Shown here: piece by piece, positions 40,546-48,348 of the stretch
Position numbering within the stretch: position 1 is the stretch's first letter
Layout: the number at the start of each line of letters is the position of its first letter
From: Alteromonas aestuariivivens
GTDB lineage: Bacteria > Pseudomonadota > Gammaproteobacteria > Enterobacterales > Alteromonadaceae
Direction: 5' to 3'
NCBI RefSeq assembly: GCF_003367475.1
Contig: NZ_QRHA01000001.1
Span: 124,001-188,000 of the forward strand
Length of the DNA: 64,000 bases
The notes under the pieces: generated by a model
The model's input: the letters and a program-made list of their open reading frames with translations, nothing else
Database searches by the model: none
What the model was told of the DNA's origin: nothing
Program-made: the position numbers and the translations under genes

Positions 40546-42678
40546 CTATTGTGCCTCGGTCAGCGCAAATACCAGCGAAGTTTGCGGGAACAGCACTGGC
40601 AATTGCAGGCCCGCCTGCATCAGCAACTGGCCGCTGAACACTTTGCCGTCCACCACACTCAGCACCGAAGGTGAGTATTCCTTAAGCTGCTGTGGCCACA
40701 CCCGTGACAGCGTATAGCGCCTGTTGGGATCCAGACCGGCAAACCGGAACCTGCCCGGTGTGGTGCGAGGTGTTTCCAGAATGCTGTTGTAGGCGAACAG
40801 GGCCTCACTTTTGTCTTTGGCTACCACACCAAAATTGACGTTCATGCCATCGTCATCCAGGCGATATAAATCACCACTGTGGGTTAACGGGCGATAGCGT
40901 TTATAGAGGCTAAACGCGCTTTTTAGCACACCGACTTCGTGGTCGGTCAGTTCTCTGGGGTCCATTTCCATGCCCATGTGACCAAACAGTGCCACTGCGG
41001 CGCGGGTTTCAATTGAAATATGGCGGCCGGTAATGTGGCAGTCCCGCGGGCCCACGTGCGCACCCATCACCTCCGGAGGGAAGAACAGAGAGAAACCCTG
41101 CTGAATTTTGAGCCGGTCCAGTGCGTCGTTGGAGTCCGACGTCCAGAATCGGTCGGTATAAGGCAAAATACCCAAATCAATACGGCCACCACCGGAACAG
41201 CAGCTCTCGATCTCCACTCCGGGGTGAGCCGTCCTCACCCGCGCAATGAGCTTGTACAGGCACTGGACCTGTTGATGCACTGCAGGCTTGTTCATATGGT
41301 TGCCCGGGTGATTGATGTCCCGGTTCATGTCCCATTTGATGTAGCGAATGTTCGGGTAGGTGGTCAGGATCTTGTCAATTGCCTCAAACAGGTAGTCGGT
41401 CACCTCTGGATTGGAGAGATCCAGCACATACTGATTGCGAAACGGTACCTGTGGGTTGCCGTCGGTCGCCAATGCCCAATCCGGGTGAGCCCGGTACAGG
41501 TCTGAGTCCGGGTTGACCATCTCAGGTTCAAACCAGATGCCAAACTCCATGCCCAGCTGGTTCACATGATCAATCAGCGGTTGCAGACTCTGTGGGTAAA
41601 CATCCTCGTCTACCACCCAGTCACCGAGTCCGGCTTTGTCGGAGCGGCGGCCCTTGAACCAGCCATCATCCAGCACGAATCGCTCTACCCCAAGGTCAGC
41701 TACCTTGGTTGCGAGGGATTTTAGCGTTTCCGCATCATGGTCAAAATAAATCCCTTCCCAGGTGTTGTAATGAATGGGGCGTGGCTTGCTGCTGGGGGAA
41801 TGACGCAGAATATTCTTGCGGATGTACTGGTGAAAATGACGCGAGAGGCCACTGAAGCCTTCTTCGCTGTAGCCAATATACAGCTTGGGAGACCGGTAAC
41901 TCTGGCCGGACGACAGCACCGCTTCGCCGGGGAACAGTAACTCGCCCATTTGCACATAGCTGCGGCCATCGGCCATCTGCTCGGCCTGAAGTTTGTGGTT
42001 GCCGCTGGTGGCAAGGTGGAAGCCGTAACATTCGCCACTGTGCTCCATTGCGCCACGAGCATAGGCAATCAGGCCCGGGAAGGTGTCGTGGGAGGTTTTG
42101 CCGCGGCGGTTTTCGCGCACATAGCTGCCCATGAAAAGTTCGTGGTTCCGGGTTTGAAATTCGTTCGACCAGCGCCCTTCAAAGGTTTTCAGCATACTGA
42201 TGTGATCAGGTAACGGGAAAGTGGCGGCACATAACCATTGTAAATCCACCGGGTTTGCAGAGCCATTGGTAAATTCGCACTGGAATGTGGCAATGGGGCT
42301 GGCGTCATTCAGGCTGACTTCTATAACTAACTGCAATTGGCGTTGGCTGTCTTCACACTTGAACTTAACAGTATTACCAGTCTGCTCAACTTTTTGTAAA
42401 CCAAACCCAGCGGCCCATTCATCGCCCTTACCGGCAAGCAGAACGCCCGGGTTGCCGGTGAAGCCATCAGCGTGAGTGGGAACCAGGCTTAAATCGGGTT
42501 CAATGGCCGGGGAACACTTGGCTTCCTGACGGGTGGCTAGCAGCGCAAGCATGTCCTCGGTGCTGTTATCTGCCAGACGTCTACCGTAGTAAAGCAGCGT
42601 TGGCACCCGGCTGTGGCAATCGAAAACAAGGCTGGTGGTTTGGTTTTGTATACGTATGTAGGGGGGCAGTGAAGACAT
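40546..42678 (-). CDS. Alpha-galactosidase, GH36
   Basis: GH36 enzyme removing terminal alpha-galactosyl residues from melibiose, raffinose or galactomannan-type oligosaccharides. The 710-aa product has an N-terminal beta-sandwich (1-290), a TIM barrel with FVLDDGWFKGR, nucleophile Asp450 in YIKWDMNRD, substrate-binding ESCCSGGGRIDLG, and acid/base Asp515 in FWTSDSNDALDR, then a C-terminal beta domain. There is no signal peptide, so it is cytoplasmic and acts on imported oligosaccharides. Length and motifs match bacterial tetrameric GH36 enzymes. It transcribes away from efpL. Confidence 0.95.
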   Translation of the reverse strand: MSSLPPYIRIQNQTTSLVFDCHSRVPTLLYYGRRLADNSTEDMLALLATRQEAKCSPAIEPDLSLVPTHADGFTGNPGVLLAGKGDEWAAGFGLQKVEQTGNTVKFKCEDSQRQLQLVIEVSLNDASPIATFQCEFTNGSANPVDLQWLCAATFPLPDHISMLKTFEGRWSNEFQTRNHELFMGSYVRENRRGKTSHDTFPGLIAYARGAMEHSGECYGFHLATSGNHKLQAEQMADGRSYVQMGELLFPGEAVLSSGQSYRSPKLYIGYSEEGFSGLSRHFHQYIRKNILRHSPSSKPRPIHYNTWEGIYFDHDAETLKSLATKVADLGVERFVLDDGWFKGRRSDKAGLGDWVVDEDVYPQSLQPLIDHVNQLGMEFGIWFEPEMVNPDSDLYRAHPDWALATDGNPQVPFRNQYVLDLSNPEVTDYLFEAIDKILTTYPNIRYIKWDMNRDINHPGNHMNKPAVHQQVQCLYKLIARVRTAHPGVEIESCCSGGGRIDLGILPYTDRFWTSDSNDALDRLKIQQGFSLFFPPEVMGAHVGPRDCHITGRHISIETRAAVALFGHMGMEMDPRELTDHEVGVLKSAFSLYKRYRPLTHSGDLYRLDDDGMNVNFGVVAKDKSEALFAYNSILETPRTTPGRFRFAGLDPNRRYTLSRVWPQQLKEYSPSVLSVVDGKVFSGQLLMQAGLQLPVLFPQTSLVFALTEAQ

Positions 42679-43055
42679 TCAAACCTCTTGACGATCAGAT
42701 GTAAAAATTGAGACTCGTTAGTATCAATACGTCTTATGTTTTATATAAAAAAAACCGCAAAAACGGCGCAGCCAGAGCGTAACATGAAATTAACGTTGTT
42801 AAGAGGTAATGTTAGGGTTTTGTTAGAGTTTGTCGTGCCTGGTGGTGAGTGAATGAGCAAATGATTTCCTGGCTGGTATTTACTTAAAGTAAGCCAGGTG
42901 TGACTCTGTGTAAGCTGTCCTGGTCGGCACAGATGCTGAAATCTGTATTTTTACCCGCTAACAGGCTTTCTCATTGGCGTGAAATCGCGGAGAATAGGGC
43001 CTTTACGTAAAGGCTTGATGCCAGTTGGGCGGGCCATTAATAGCAGGACTAACAC
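42679..43055. other. GH36/efpL divergent intergenic region
   Basis: About 375 bp without a gene. The left part is AT-rich and should hold the GH36 promoter; TTAACGTTGTTAA near 42790 is an imperfect CG-centred dyad. The right part contains the 16-bp palindrome at 42999-43014. A long minus-strand frame through efpL (42951-43679) is antisense shadow. Confidence 0.5.
42999..43014. promoter_or_regulatory. 16-bp perfect palindrome in the efpL 5' region
   Basis: GCCTTTACGTAAAGGC, 42 bp upstream of the efpL start. In RNA it folds as a 6-bp stem with an ACGT tetraloop. It could be an operator or a leader hairpin; no known regulator site is recognised. Confidence 0.45.
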
Positions 43056-43631
43056 ATGCCAAAGGCAAGCGAAATCAAAAAAAATAACACCATCGTGTTT
43101 GACGGTAAAACCTGTATTGTACGGGACATTGAACGCTCGGTTCCCCAGGGGCGTGCAGGCGGCAGTATTTATCGTATGCGCATGTACGATGTAGTGACCG
43201 GTGCAAAGTTTGATGAAACCTTTAAAGATTCCGACATGCTGGAAATGGCGGATCTGGTTCGTCGCCCGGCGATGTTTTCCTATATGGACGGTGACGAGTA
43301 TGTGTTTCTCGATAAGGAAGATTACACCCCTTATCACATGAACAAAGACAGCATTGCCGAAGAAGCGCTGTTCATCAACGAAAGTACTGACGGCATACAG
43401 GTTCTTATTGTCAGTGAAGTGCCGGTGGCGTTGGATTTGCCCATCAGCGTGGAACTGGAAGTGGTGGAAACCGATCCCTCCATCAAAGGGGCGTCGGCCA
43501 CTTCCCGTACCAAGCCCGCTACCCTTTCTACCGGTCTGGTTGTGCAGGTACCTGAATACATCAGCACCGGAGAGTGGATTAAGGTGAATACCGAGGAGCG
43601 CAAGTTCCAGAGCCGCGCCGACAAGCACTAG
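43056..43631 (+). CDS. efpL: Elongation factor P-like protein EfpL (YeiP)
   Basis: Translation factor of the EF-P family that relieves ribosome stalling at proline-rich and some other motifs; a paralogue of EF-P without the modified lysine of EF-P. The 191-aa product aligns with E. coli YeiP throughout: [20 protein letters not shown], the loop [38 protein letters not shown], and the C-terminal [21 protein letters not shown]. The YeiP-type loop (SVPQGRAGG) separates it from canonical EF-P. AGGA precedes the ATG. A hairpin follows the stop at 43641-43665. Confidence 0.94.
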   Translation: MPKASEIKKNNTIVFDGKTCIVRDIERSVPQGRAGGSIYRMRMYDVVTGAKFDETFKDSDMLEMADLVRRPAMFSYMDGDEYVFLDKEDYTPYHMNKDSIAEEALFINESTDGIQVLIVSEVPVALDLPISVELEVVETDPSIKGASATSRTKPATLSTGLVVQVPEYISTGEWIKVNTEERKFQSRADKH

Positions 43632-43640
43632 CATGTTAGT

Positions 43641-43665
43641 AAGCCGTCGTGCAATGCGGCGGCTT
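43641..43665 (+). terminator. Stem-loop after efpL
   Basis: AAGCCGTCG pairs with CGGCGGCTT (one G-T pair) around a 7-base loop, 9 bp after the efpL stop. No T-run follows, so termination strength is uncertain. Confidence 0.5.
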
Positions 43666-43783
43666 AAGTGCTCACCCAAGCCAATTTTTGTTAGTTTTAC
43701 TCATACAGCCTGTTCAAAATTCCTCACCTTTAGAATTAGAAACTATACTTTTCACTCTGTGGCCGAGAACCGGAAACTGCGCG

Positions 43784-45637
43784 ATGAAACTCATACGTTT
43801 TTCTAACCTGAAGGCGTTCGCAAGCGCGCTCATTGTAGGCGTGTGCTTTAACGCTGCCGCAAGCAGTGATGATAAGGAAGTCCCTGTTAACCCAACTAAA
43901 GATGTGTATTTTGGCAATCTGCATGTACACACCAGCTGGTCTTTTGATGGATACATCAACGGCGCCTGGACTGACCCGGACGATGCATACCGATGGGCCA
44001 AGGGGGAAGAAATTGCCGGCGATGAAGAGCACGGCATTCCGCTCAAAATTAATGTGCCGCTTGACTGGTACATCGTTTCTGATCATTCCGAGTATTTGGG
44101 GGCTTTGCCGATGATGGCCGACCCGCAAAGCCCTGTGAGTAAACACCCGCTTGCCGCGGCCATCACCGGCGGCGATGCGGCTGAGTCGTTTGCTGCCTAC
44201 GGCGAAATCAGTGATGGTATGTACAGTGATCCGCCAAATGTAGATCCTATTCTGGGTGATTCCAAACTGGCCCGTACAGTGTGGTCTAAGGTGGTTGACA
44301 TTGCTGACAGTCACTACGAACCGGGTAAATTTACCACCATGCCCGGCTACGAATGGACCTCAGCTCCGAGTTGGCGGAATATGCATCGGGTGGTGATTTT
44401 TCCGGATGCAACGAAAGTTCCCGAACTTCCGTTTACCGCGTTGGATTCCAGCAAGCCGGAAGATCTTTGGAAGTGGATGGACGCGCAACGCGCGGCAGGT
44501 AACGACCTGTTGGCAGTTCCTCACAATGGTAATGCCAGCGACGGCATCATGTTTCCTATTGGTGCCTCCTACGGTGGCAGCGATCTGGACGCAGAATATG
44601 CGGCAACCCGCATGCGTAACGAGCCAGTGTATGAACTCACACAGATAAAGGGCACATCGGAAACTCACCCGGCACTTTATCCGAACGACGAGTTTGGCAA
44701 TTTTGAGATCTGGGATTACACCCTGGCGGCAACGGCTACCCCTCCCAGAAACAAACAGGGCGGCTACGCCCGAGAGGCGTTGATACGCGGGCTGAAGCTT
44801 CAACAGGAAGGTAATGGTAATCCTTTCAAATTTGGTTTCATTGGCGATTCCGACACCCATAATGCGGCGGCGTCAATCGAAGAAGACAATTACACTGGAA
44901 AGTTTGGATTTGAAATTACTGCGAAGCATCGTCTGGAAGGTCCGCCCGGGGTAGACGAAAAAGGCGCTTTGCAGGTCAGAAGCTTTAGTTCCGGAGGTGT
45001 GGCAGGTGTGTGGGCAACTGCCAACACCAGGCAGGGAATTTTTAATGCGATTCGCAGTAAAGAAACTTTCGCTACCTCAGGCCCGCGCATGAAGGTTCGC
45101 CTGTTTGCAGGCTGGGATTTAACTGGAATCAGTCTGACATCAACAGAAGGGCTCAGACTTGCCTATCAAAAAGGCGTGCCCATGGGGGGCGACCTAGTGT
45201 CTGCGCCGCAAGGAAAAGCTCCGACGCTTATTGTTCACGCGCTTAAGGAAGCAGACGGTGCCAATCTGGACCGCATTCAGATAATCAAGGGCTGGGTAGA
45301 CAACAGTGGTCAGCCCCAGCATAGCATATACGATGTGGCGCTTTCGGATGATCGCATGCCCGGCCCGGATGGAACCATACCTGCGGTAGGCAATACGGTT
45401 AACGAAAAAGAAGCGACCTACAGCAACAGCATAGGAGAAACCGAATTGATGGCAATCTGGAGTGACCCGGATTTCGATCCGGCTCTTCCGGCTTTGTATT
45501 ACGCACGGGTGATTGAAATTCCTACTCCCCGTTGGTCAACCTATGACGCGGTGCGCAATAACCTAAAGCGGCCAGAGGATGTGCCTGTGAGCATTCAGGA
45601 GCGAGCCTGGACTTCACCGGTCTGGTACACCCCCTGA
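43784..45637 (+). CDS. Exported DUF3604 protein with PHP-like metal motifs
   Basis: A 617-aa protein of the DUF3604 family, function unknown. From the ATG at 43784 it has a signal peptide (ALIVGVCFNAAAS) and predicted periplasmic location. Metal-site motifs like those of PHP phosphoesterases are visible: His47/His49 in LHVHTSWSFDG, Asp100-His101 in YIVSDHSEYLG, His247 in AVPHNGN, and Asp355/Asp357/His359 in GDSDTHN. The C-terminal half is beta-rich (WVDNSGQPQHSIYDVALSD). It is the first gene of a three-gene cassette with a parvulin and a HupE-like protein downstream. Upstream frame extension to 43649 lacks a signal peptide and is not preferred. Confidence 0.85.
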   Translation: MKLIRFSNLKAFASALIVGVCFNAAASSDDKEVPVNPTKDVYFGNLHVHTSWSFDGYINGAWTDPDDAYRWAKGEEIAGDEEHGIPLKINVPLDWYIVSDHSEYLGALPMMADPQSPVSKHPLAAAITGGDAAESFAAYGEISDGMYSDPPNVDPILGDSKLARTVWSKVVDIADSHYEPGKFTTMPGYEWTSAPSWRNMHRVVIFPDATKVPELPFTALDSSKPEDLWKWMDAQRAAGNDLLAVPHNGNASDGIMFPIGASYGGSDLDAEYAATRMRNEPVYELTQIKGTSETHPALYPNDEFGNFEIWDYTLAATATPPRNKQGGYAREALIRGLKLQQEGNGNPFKFGFIGDSDTHNAAASIEEDNYTGKFGFEITAKHRLEGPPGVDEKGALQVRSFSSGGVAGVWATANTRQGIFNAIRSKETFATSGPRMKVRLFAGWDLTGISLTSTEGLRLAYQKGVPMGGDLVSAPQGKAPTLIVHALKEADGANLDRIQIIKGWVDNSGQPQHSIYDVALSDDRMPGPDGTIPAVGNTVNEKEATYSNSIGETELMAIWSDPDFDPALPALYYARVIEIPTPRWSTYDAVRNNLKRPEDVPVSIQERAWTSPVWYTP

Positions 45638-45667
45638 TATTGATTGGAGCTGGCATTTTAAAGGAAT

Positions 45668-46546
45668 ATGAGCATGCAGGGTGAGCCCTCTAAAGCATAC
45701 GGTTTCATTATTTATCTGATTAAAGCCCCTCTGCTGCACTTTGTGCTGGCAGGAGGGGTTATTTTTGCCTGTTACCAGGCCTATGATCCTGAAAATAGAA
45801 CATCGCAAGAGCATGTTATTCACGTAACACCCGGGCGTCTTACCCAGCTTGCTGCCATTTTTGAGCAGACCTGGCAGCGGGCACCGACAAAGGATGAGCT
45901 GACAAGTATGGTCGATGACTTTGTGCTTGAGGAAATCTATTACCGGGAGGCGGTTTCAGCGGGTCTGGACCACAACGATACCCTGATACGTCGCCGATTA
46001 AGGCAAAAAATGGAGTTTCTTACCGACGATTTAGCTGCGGCAGAACCCAGTGACGATCTGTTGCTCAGGTTTGTGCAGCAGAACGTGGAGCGGTTTCAAC
46101 AGCCCTCAACCATAACCTTTCGACAGATATTCTTTAATCCATCCCAGTTGGGTGGAGATGCCGGGAAGGTGTTTACCGAAGCCCTGGCGCAGTTGCAACA
46201 GGGCGGGCAGCCCAAGGGGCATCCAACCCTGTTGCCTGAATTGATGGTTGGGGCTTCCTTGCAGCAAGTATCCGCAACCTTCGGGAAAGATTTCGCTGAA
46301 GCGATTGCTGGTATTGAGGTTGGACGTTGGAGCCAGCCCGTGCGTTCTGGCTATGGCATGCATCTGGTTCGCGTTGACCAGCGCACACCCGCCCGGCTTC
46401 CGGAGTTTGCCAGTATACGCAGCGCTGCGCTCAGGGAGTGGGAACATGAACGGCGTACAACACTTCGCAAGCAAATTGAAAATGAACTTTTGAGCAAATA
46501 CCAGGTGACTATAGAGTGGCCTCAACCGAAAGATTCCGAAGGATGA
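45668..46546 (+). CDS. Membrane-anchored parvulin-type peptidyl-prolyl isomerase
   Basis: A 292-aa protein with one N-terminal membrane segment (about residues 17-41, LIKAPLLHFVLAGGVIFACY), a SurA/PpiD-like helical chaperone region (50-140), and a PpiC rotamase-like domain (about 145-260, ITFRQIFFNPSQ, then VGRWSQPVRSGYGMHLVRVDQRTPA). It would sit in the inner membrane facing the periplasm. It lies 30 bp after the DUF3604 gene and overlaps the HupE-like start, so it probably folds or matures one of these partners. Whether the rotamase is active cannot be told from sequence alone. Confidence 0.86.
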   Translation: MSMQGEPSKAYGFIIYLIKAPLLHFVLAGGVIFACYQAYDPENRTSQEHVIHVTPGRLTQLAAIFEQTWQRAPTKDELTSMVDDFVLEEIYYREAVSAGLDHNDTLIRRRLRQKMEFLTDDLAAAEPSDDLLLRFVQQNVERFQQPSTITFRQIFFNPSQLGGDAGKVFTEALAQLQQGGQPKGHPTLLPELMVGASLQQVSATFGKDFAEAIAGIEVGRWSQPVRSGYGMHLVRVDQRTPARLPEFASIRSAALREWEHERRTTLRKQIENELLSKYQVTIEWPQPKDSEG

Positions 46547-47559
46547 CGCTATTGGGCCGCGTAGCGCTCACGCTCGTTACAGGCTGGTGGTTTGCGTTTG
46601 CCGCCACTGCCCATGAGTTGCGCCCAGCGTTTTTACAGATCACCCAGACGTCTGCCTCAAATTACGAGGTAATGTGGAAAGTGCCTGCCCGGGGAGATAC
46701 CGGGCGTCTGGCATTGAACGTGCGCTTTGAAGGCCTGCCCTGCAAAGAGAGCGAACCACAGGGCACATTTGTCGGGGGAGCCCATGTGCGGCGTTGGCAA
46801 ATGGCTTGCCCGCAAGGTATTGCCGGAGCCCGGGTTACTATTGATGGCCTCAGCAGGACCTTCACCGACGCCCTGATTCGTGTTGATTTTGCCGATGGCA
46901 GTGAATTTGTGCGTCGCCTGCAGGCTGACTCCCCATCCACCGAGATTTCCGCAACAGCCGGTGATGGGGAGGTGCTTCGAACTTACCTTACACTTGGCAC
47001 AGAGCATATACTGCTGGGCATCGACCACCTTCTGTTTGTGTTCGCATTGCTGCTGATAGTGAAGGGTAAGCGCAAGCTTATCGGAACCATCACTGCGTTT
47101 ACCCTCGCGCACAGTATTACCCTTGCCTTGGCCACACTGGGTTATGTAAGGCTACCCGGACCGCCAGTGGAAGCCGTGATTGCATTGAGCATTGTTTTGG
47201 TGGCATTGGAAATTTTGCATAAACAGCGTGGTGAATACTCACTAACGGCACGCTGGCCATGGCTGGTTGCCTTTGTGTTCGGGTTGCTGCACGGCTTTGG
47301 ATTTGCCGGAGCCCTCGCTGAACTAGGATTGCCTCAAACGGCAGTGCCGCTGGCGTTGTTTTCCTTCAATGTCGGGGTCGAGGCAGGGCAGTTGCTTTTC
47401 GTTACAGCAGTGCTTCTGGTTGGAAGTGTGGTTAAGAAGCTTCCGCTTGAATTTCCCGTATGGACGGCCAGAGTACCGCCATACGTGATTGGCTGTGTGG
47501 CCATGTATTGGGTGTTTGATCGCAGCTGGTTTTACACCTTTGGCGCGCCGTTTGGTTAA
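46543..47559 (+). CDS. HupE/UreJ-family membrane protein with extracytoplasmic N-terminal domain
   Basis: A 338-aa protein using the ATG that overlaps the previous stop (ATGA); a GTG nine codons upstream is an alternative. A signal peptide (to AATAHE) leads into a beta-rich exported domain (about 24-140, two cysteines at 67 and 89 that could form a disulfide), then a six-to-seven helix HupE/UreJ-like membrane domain with His155 and His162 in LGTEHILLGIDHLLF, HSITLALA and LLHGFGFAGAL. HupE proteins are nickel/cobalt permeases, but these long exported-domain variants have no proved substrate. It is the last gene of the cassette. Confidence 0.85.
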   Translation: MTLLGRVALTLVTGWWFAFAATAHELRPAFLQITQTSASNYEVMWKVPARGDTGRLALNVRFEGLPCKESEPQGTFVGGAHVRRWQMACPQGIAGARVTIDGLSRTFTDALIRVDFADGSEFVRRLQADSPSTEISATAGDGEVLRTYLTLGTEHILLGIDHLLFVFALLLIVKGKRKLIGTITAFTLAHSITLALATLGYVRLPGPPVEAVIALSIVLVALEILHKQRGEYSLTARWPWLVAFVFGLLHGFGFAGALAELGLPQTAVPLALFSFNVGVEAGQLLFVTAVLLVGSVVKKLPLEFPVWTARVPPYVIGCVAMYWVFDRSWFYTFGAPFG

Positions 47560-47587
47560 CTCTCCACCCCGTTTTTTGGGTGGAGAG
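47560..47587. terminator. Perfect 10-bp stem-loop between HupE-like gene and sapC
   Basis: CTCTCCACCC pairs with GGGTGGAGAG around an 8-base loop (CGTTTTTT). It starts directly after the HupE-like stop and lies 15 bp from the convergent SapC stop, so it can serve both transcripts. Confidence 0.7.
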
Positions 47588-47601
47588 ATTGAGTGGGCGT
47601 T

Positions 47602-48339
47602 CTAATTTTTCCGGATACTGATTTTTTTGACCGGGCTGGCGGTGTTCTGGCTCAGTTGCACCAGACGGTTAAACTGACGAAGGGACAACATCATGGCATA
47701 AATTCCCATCAGCATGCCGCTCTCATGGAGCGAAACCAGTGTTTCGGCCGGTAGTTGCTGAAAGCGGGGTTCGTTTATTGAAAGCAGCCCTTCGAGAGTA
47801 TGGGTTTCCCCATCTGCGCCTGTGCAGGTGACGCTAATTGGCGATAGCAAGTCCAGTTTTTGCAGCTCGGCAATAAAGGCTGCACTCATTTTCAGGCCGC
47901 CGGACAACTGGGCAATTTTCTCCTGATACCCTTTGAGCATCGGCATGGCGCTGCCGTCAGAACCAAATAGAGGCGCACCTGCACTATTGATGCAGCCCGC
48001 GTTTTCGTCAATCAACAACAGGGTGTGTTGTTGCCGGGTAGTGAAGTGGAACGGGTAGCTTTGAATAGTCAAGGGGACAGCGTGCCCCATCCATTGTCCG
48101 CTGTGGTGAAACAGGTTTTGTGCAGGCCCGAACCCCAGTAAAGCACTCAGTGCCGGGGGCAGATTGTCGGTGCCCTTAAGTGCCACGATTGGCATGCAGC
48201 CAGACAGGGATGCGAGTTCACTGAATGCAATGGCAACTGCTCCTGAGTGGGCGCTGTGAGCGTAGCTCTTGTCTTCGAGCAGGCCCAGATTGCGGTGCTG
48301 TTCGCTGTTAAGTGGGGTTAGAGTGCTGTTGTCGGACAT
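47602..48339 (-). CDS. SapC family protein
   Basis: A 245-aa cytoplasmic protein of the SapC family (named after a Campylobacter S-layer locus). Typical features: LTPLNSEQHRNLGL at the start, AFSELASLSGCMPIVALKG, and LLLIDENAGCINSAGAPLFGSDG with LHESGMLMGIYAMMLSL near the C-terminus. SapC-like genes recur beside tryptophan-halogenase-like genes and TonB-dependent receptors in carbohydrate loci of alteromonads, caulobacters and xanthomonads, as here. Its biochemical role is unknown. It lies 9 bp after the halogenase-like gene, same strand. Confidence 0.88.
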   Translation of the reverse strand: MSDNSTLTPLNSEQHRNLGLLEDKSYAHSAHSGAVAIAFSELASLSGCMPIVALKGTDNLPPALSALLGFGPAQNLFHHSGQWMGHAVPLTIQSYPFHFTTRQQHTLLLIDENAGCINSAGAPLFGSDGSAMPMLKGYQEKIAQLSGGLKMSAAFIAELQKLDLLSPISVTCTGADGETHTLEGLLSINEPRFQQLPAETLVSLHESGMLMGIYAMMLSLRQFNRLVQLSQNTASPVKKISIRKN

Positions 48340-48348
48340 GGCAAATAC

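Noticed and set aside
42951-43679. 242-codon minus-strand frame over efpL
   Set aside because: Complete antisense to the well-supported efpL gene and its leader; His- and Phe-rich shadow composition.
46646-46653. AGACGTCT (MetJ-like box) inside the HupE-like gene
   Set aside because: Inside coding sequence with no flanking boxes or promoter; another copy at 42575-42582 inside the GH36 gene is rejected for the same reason.
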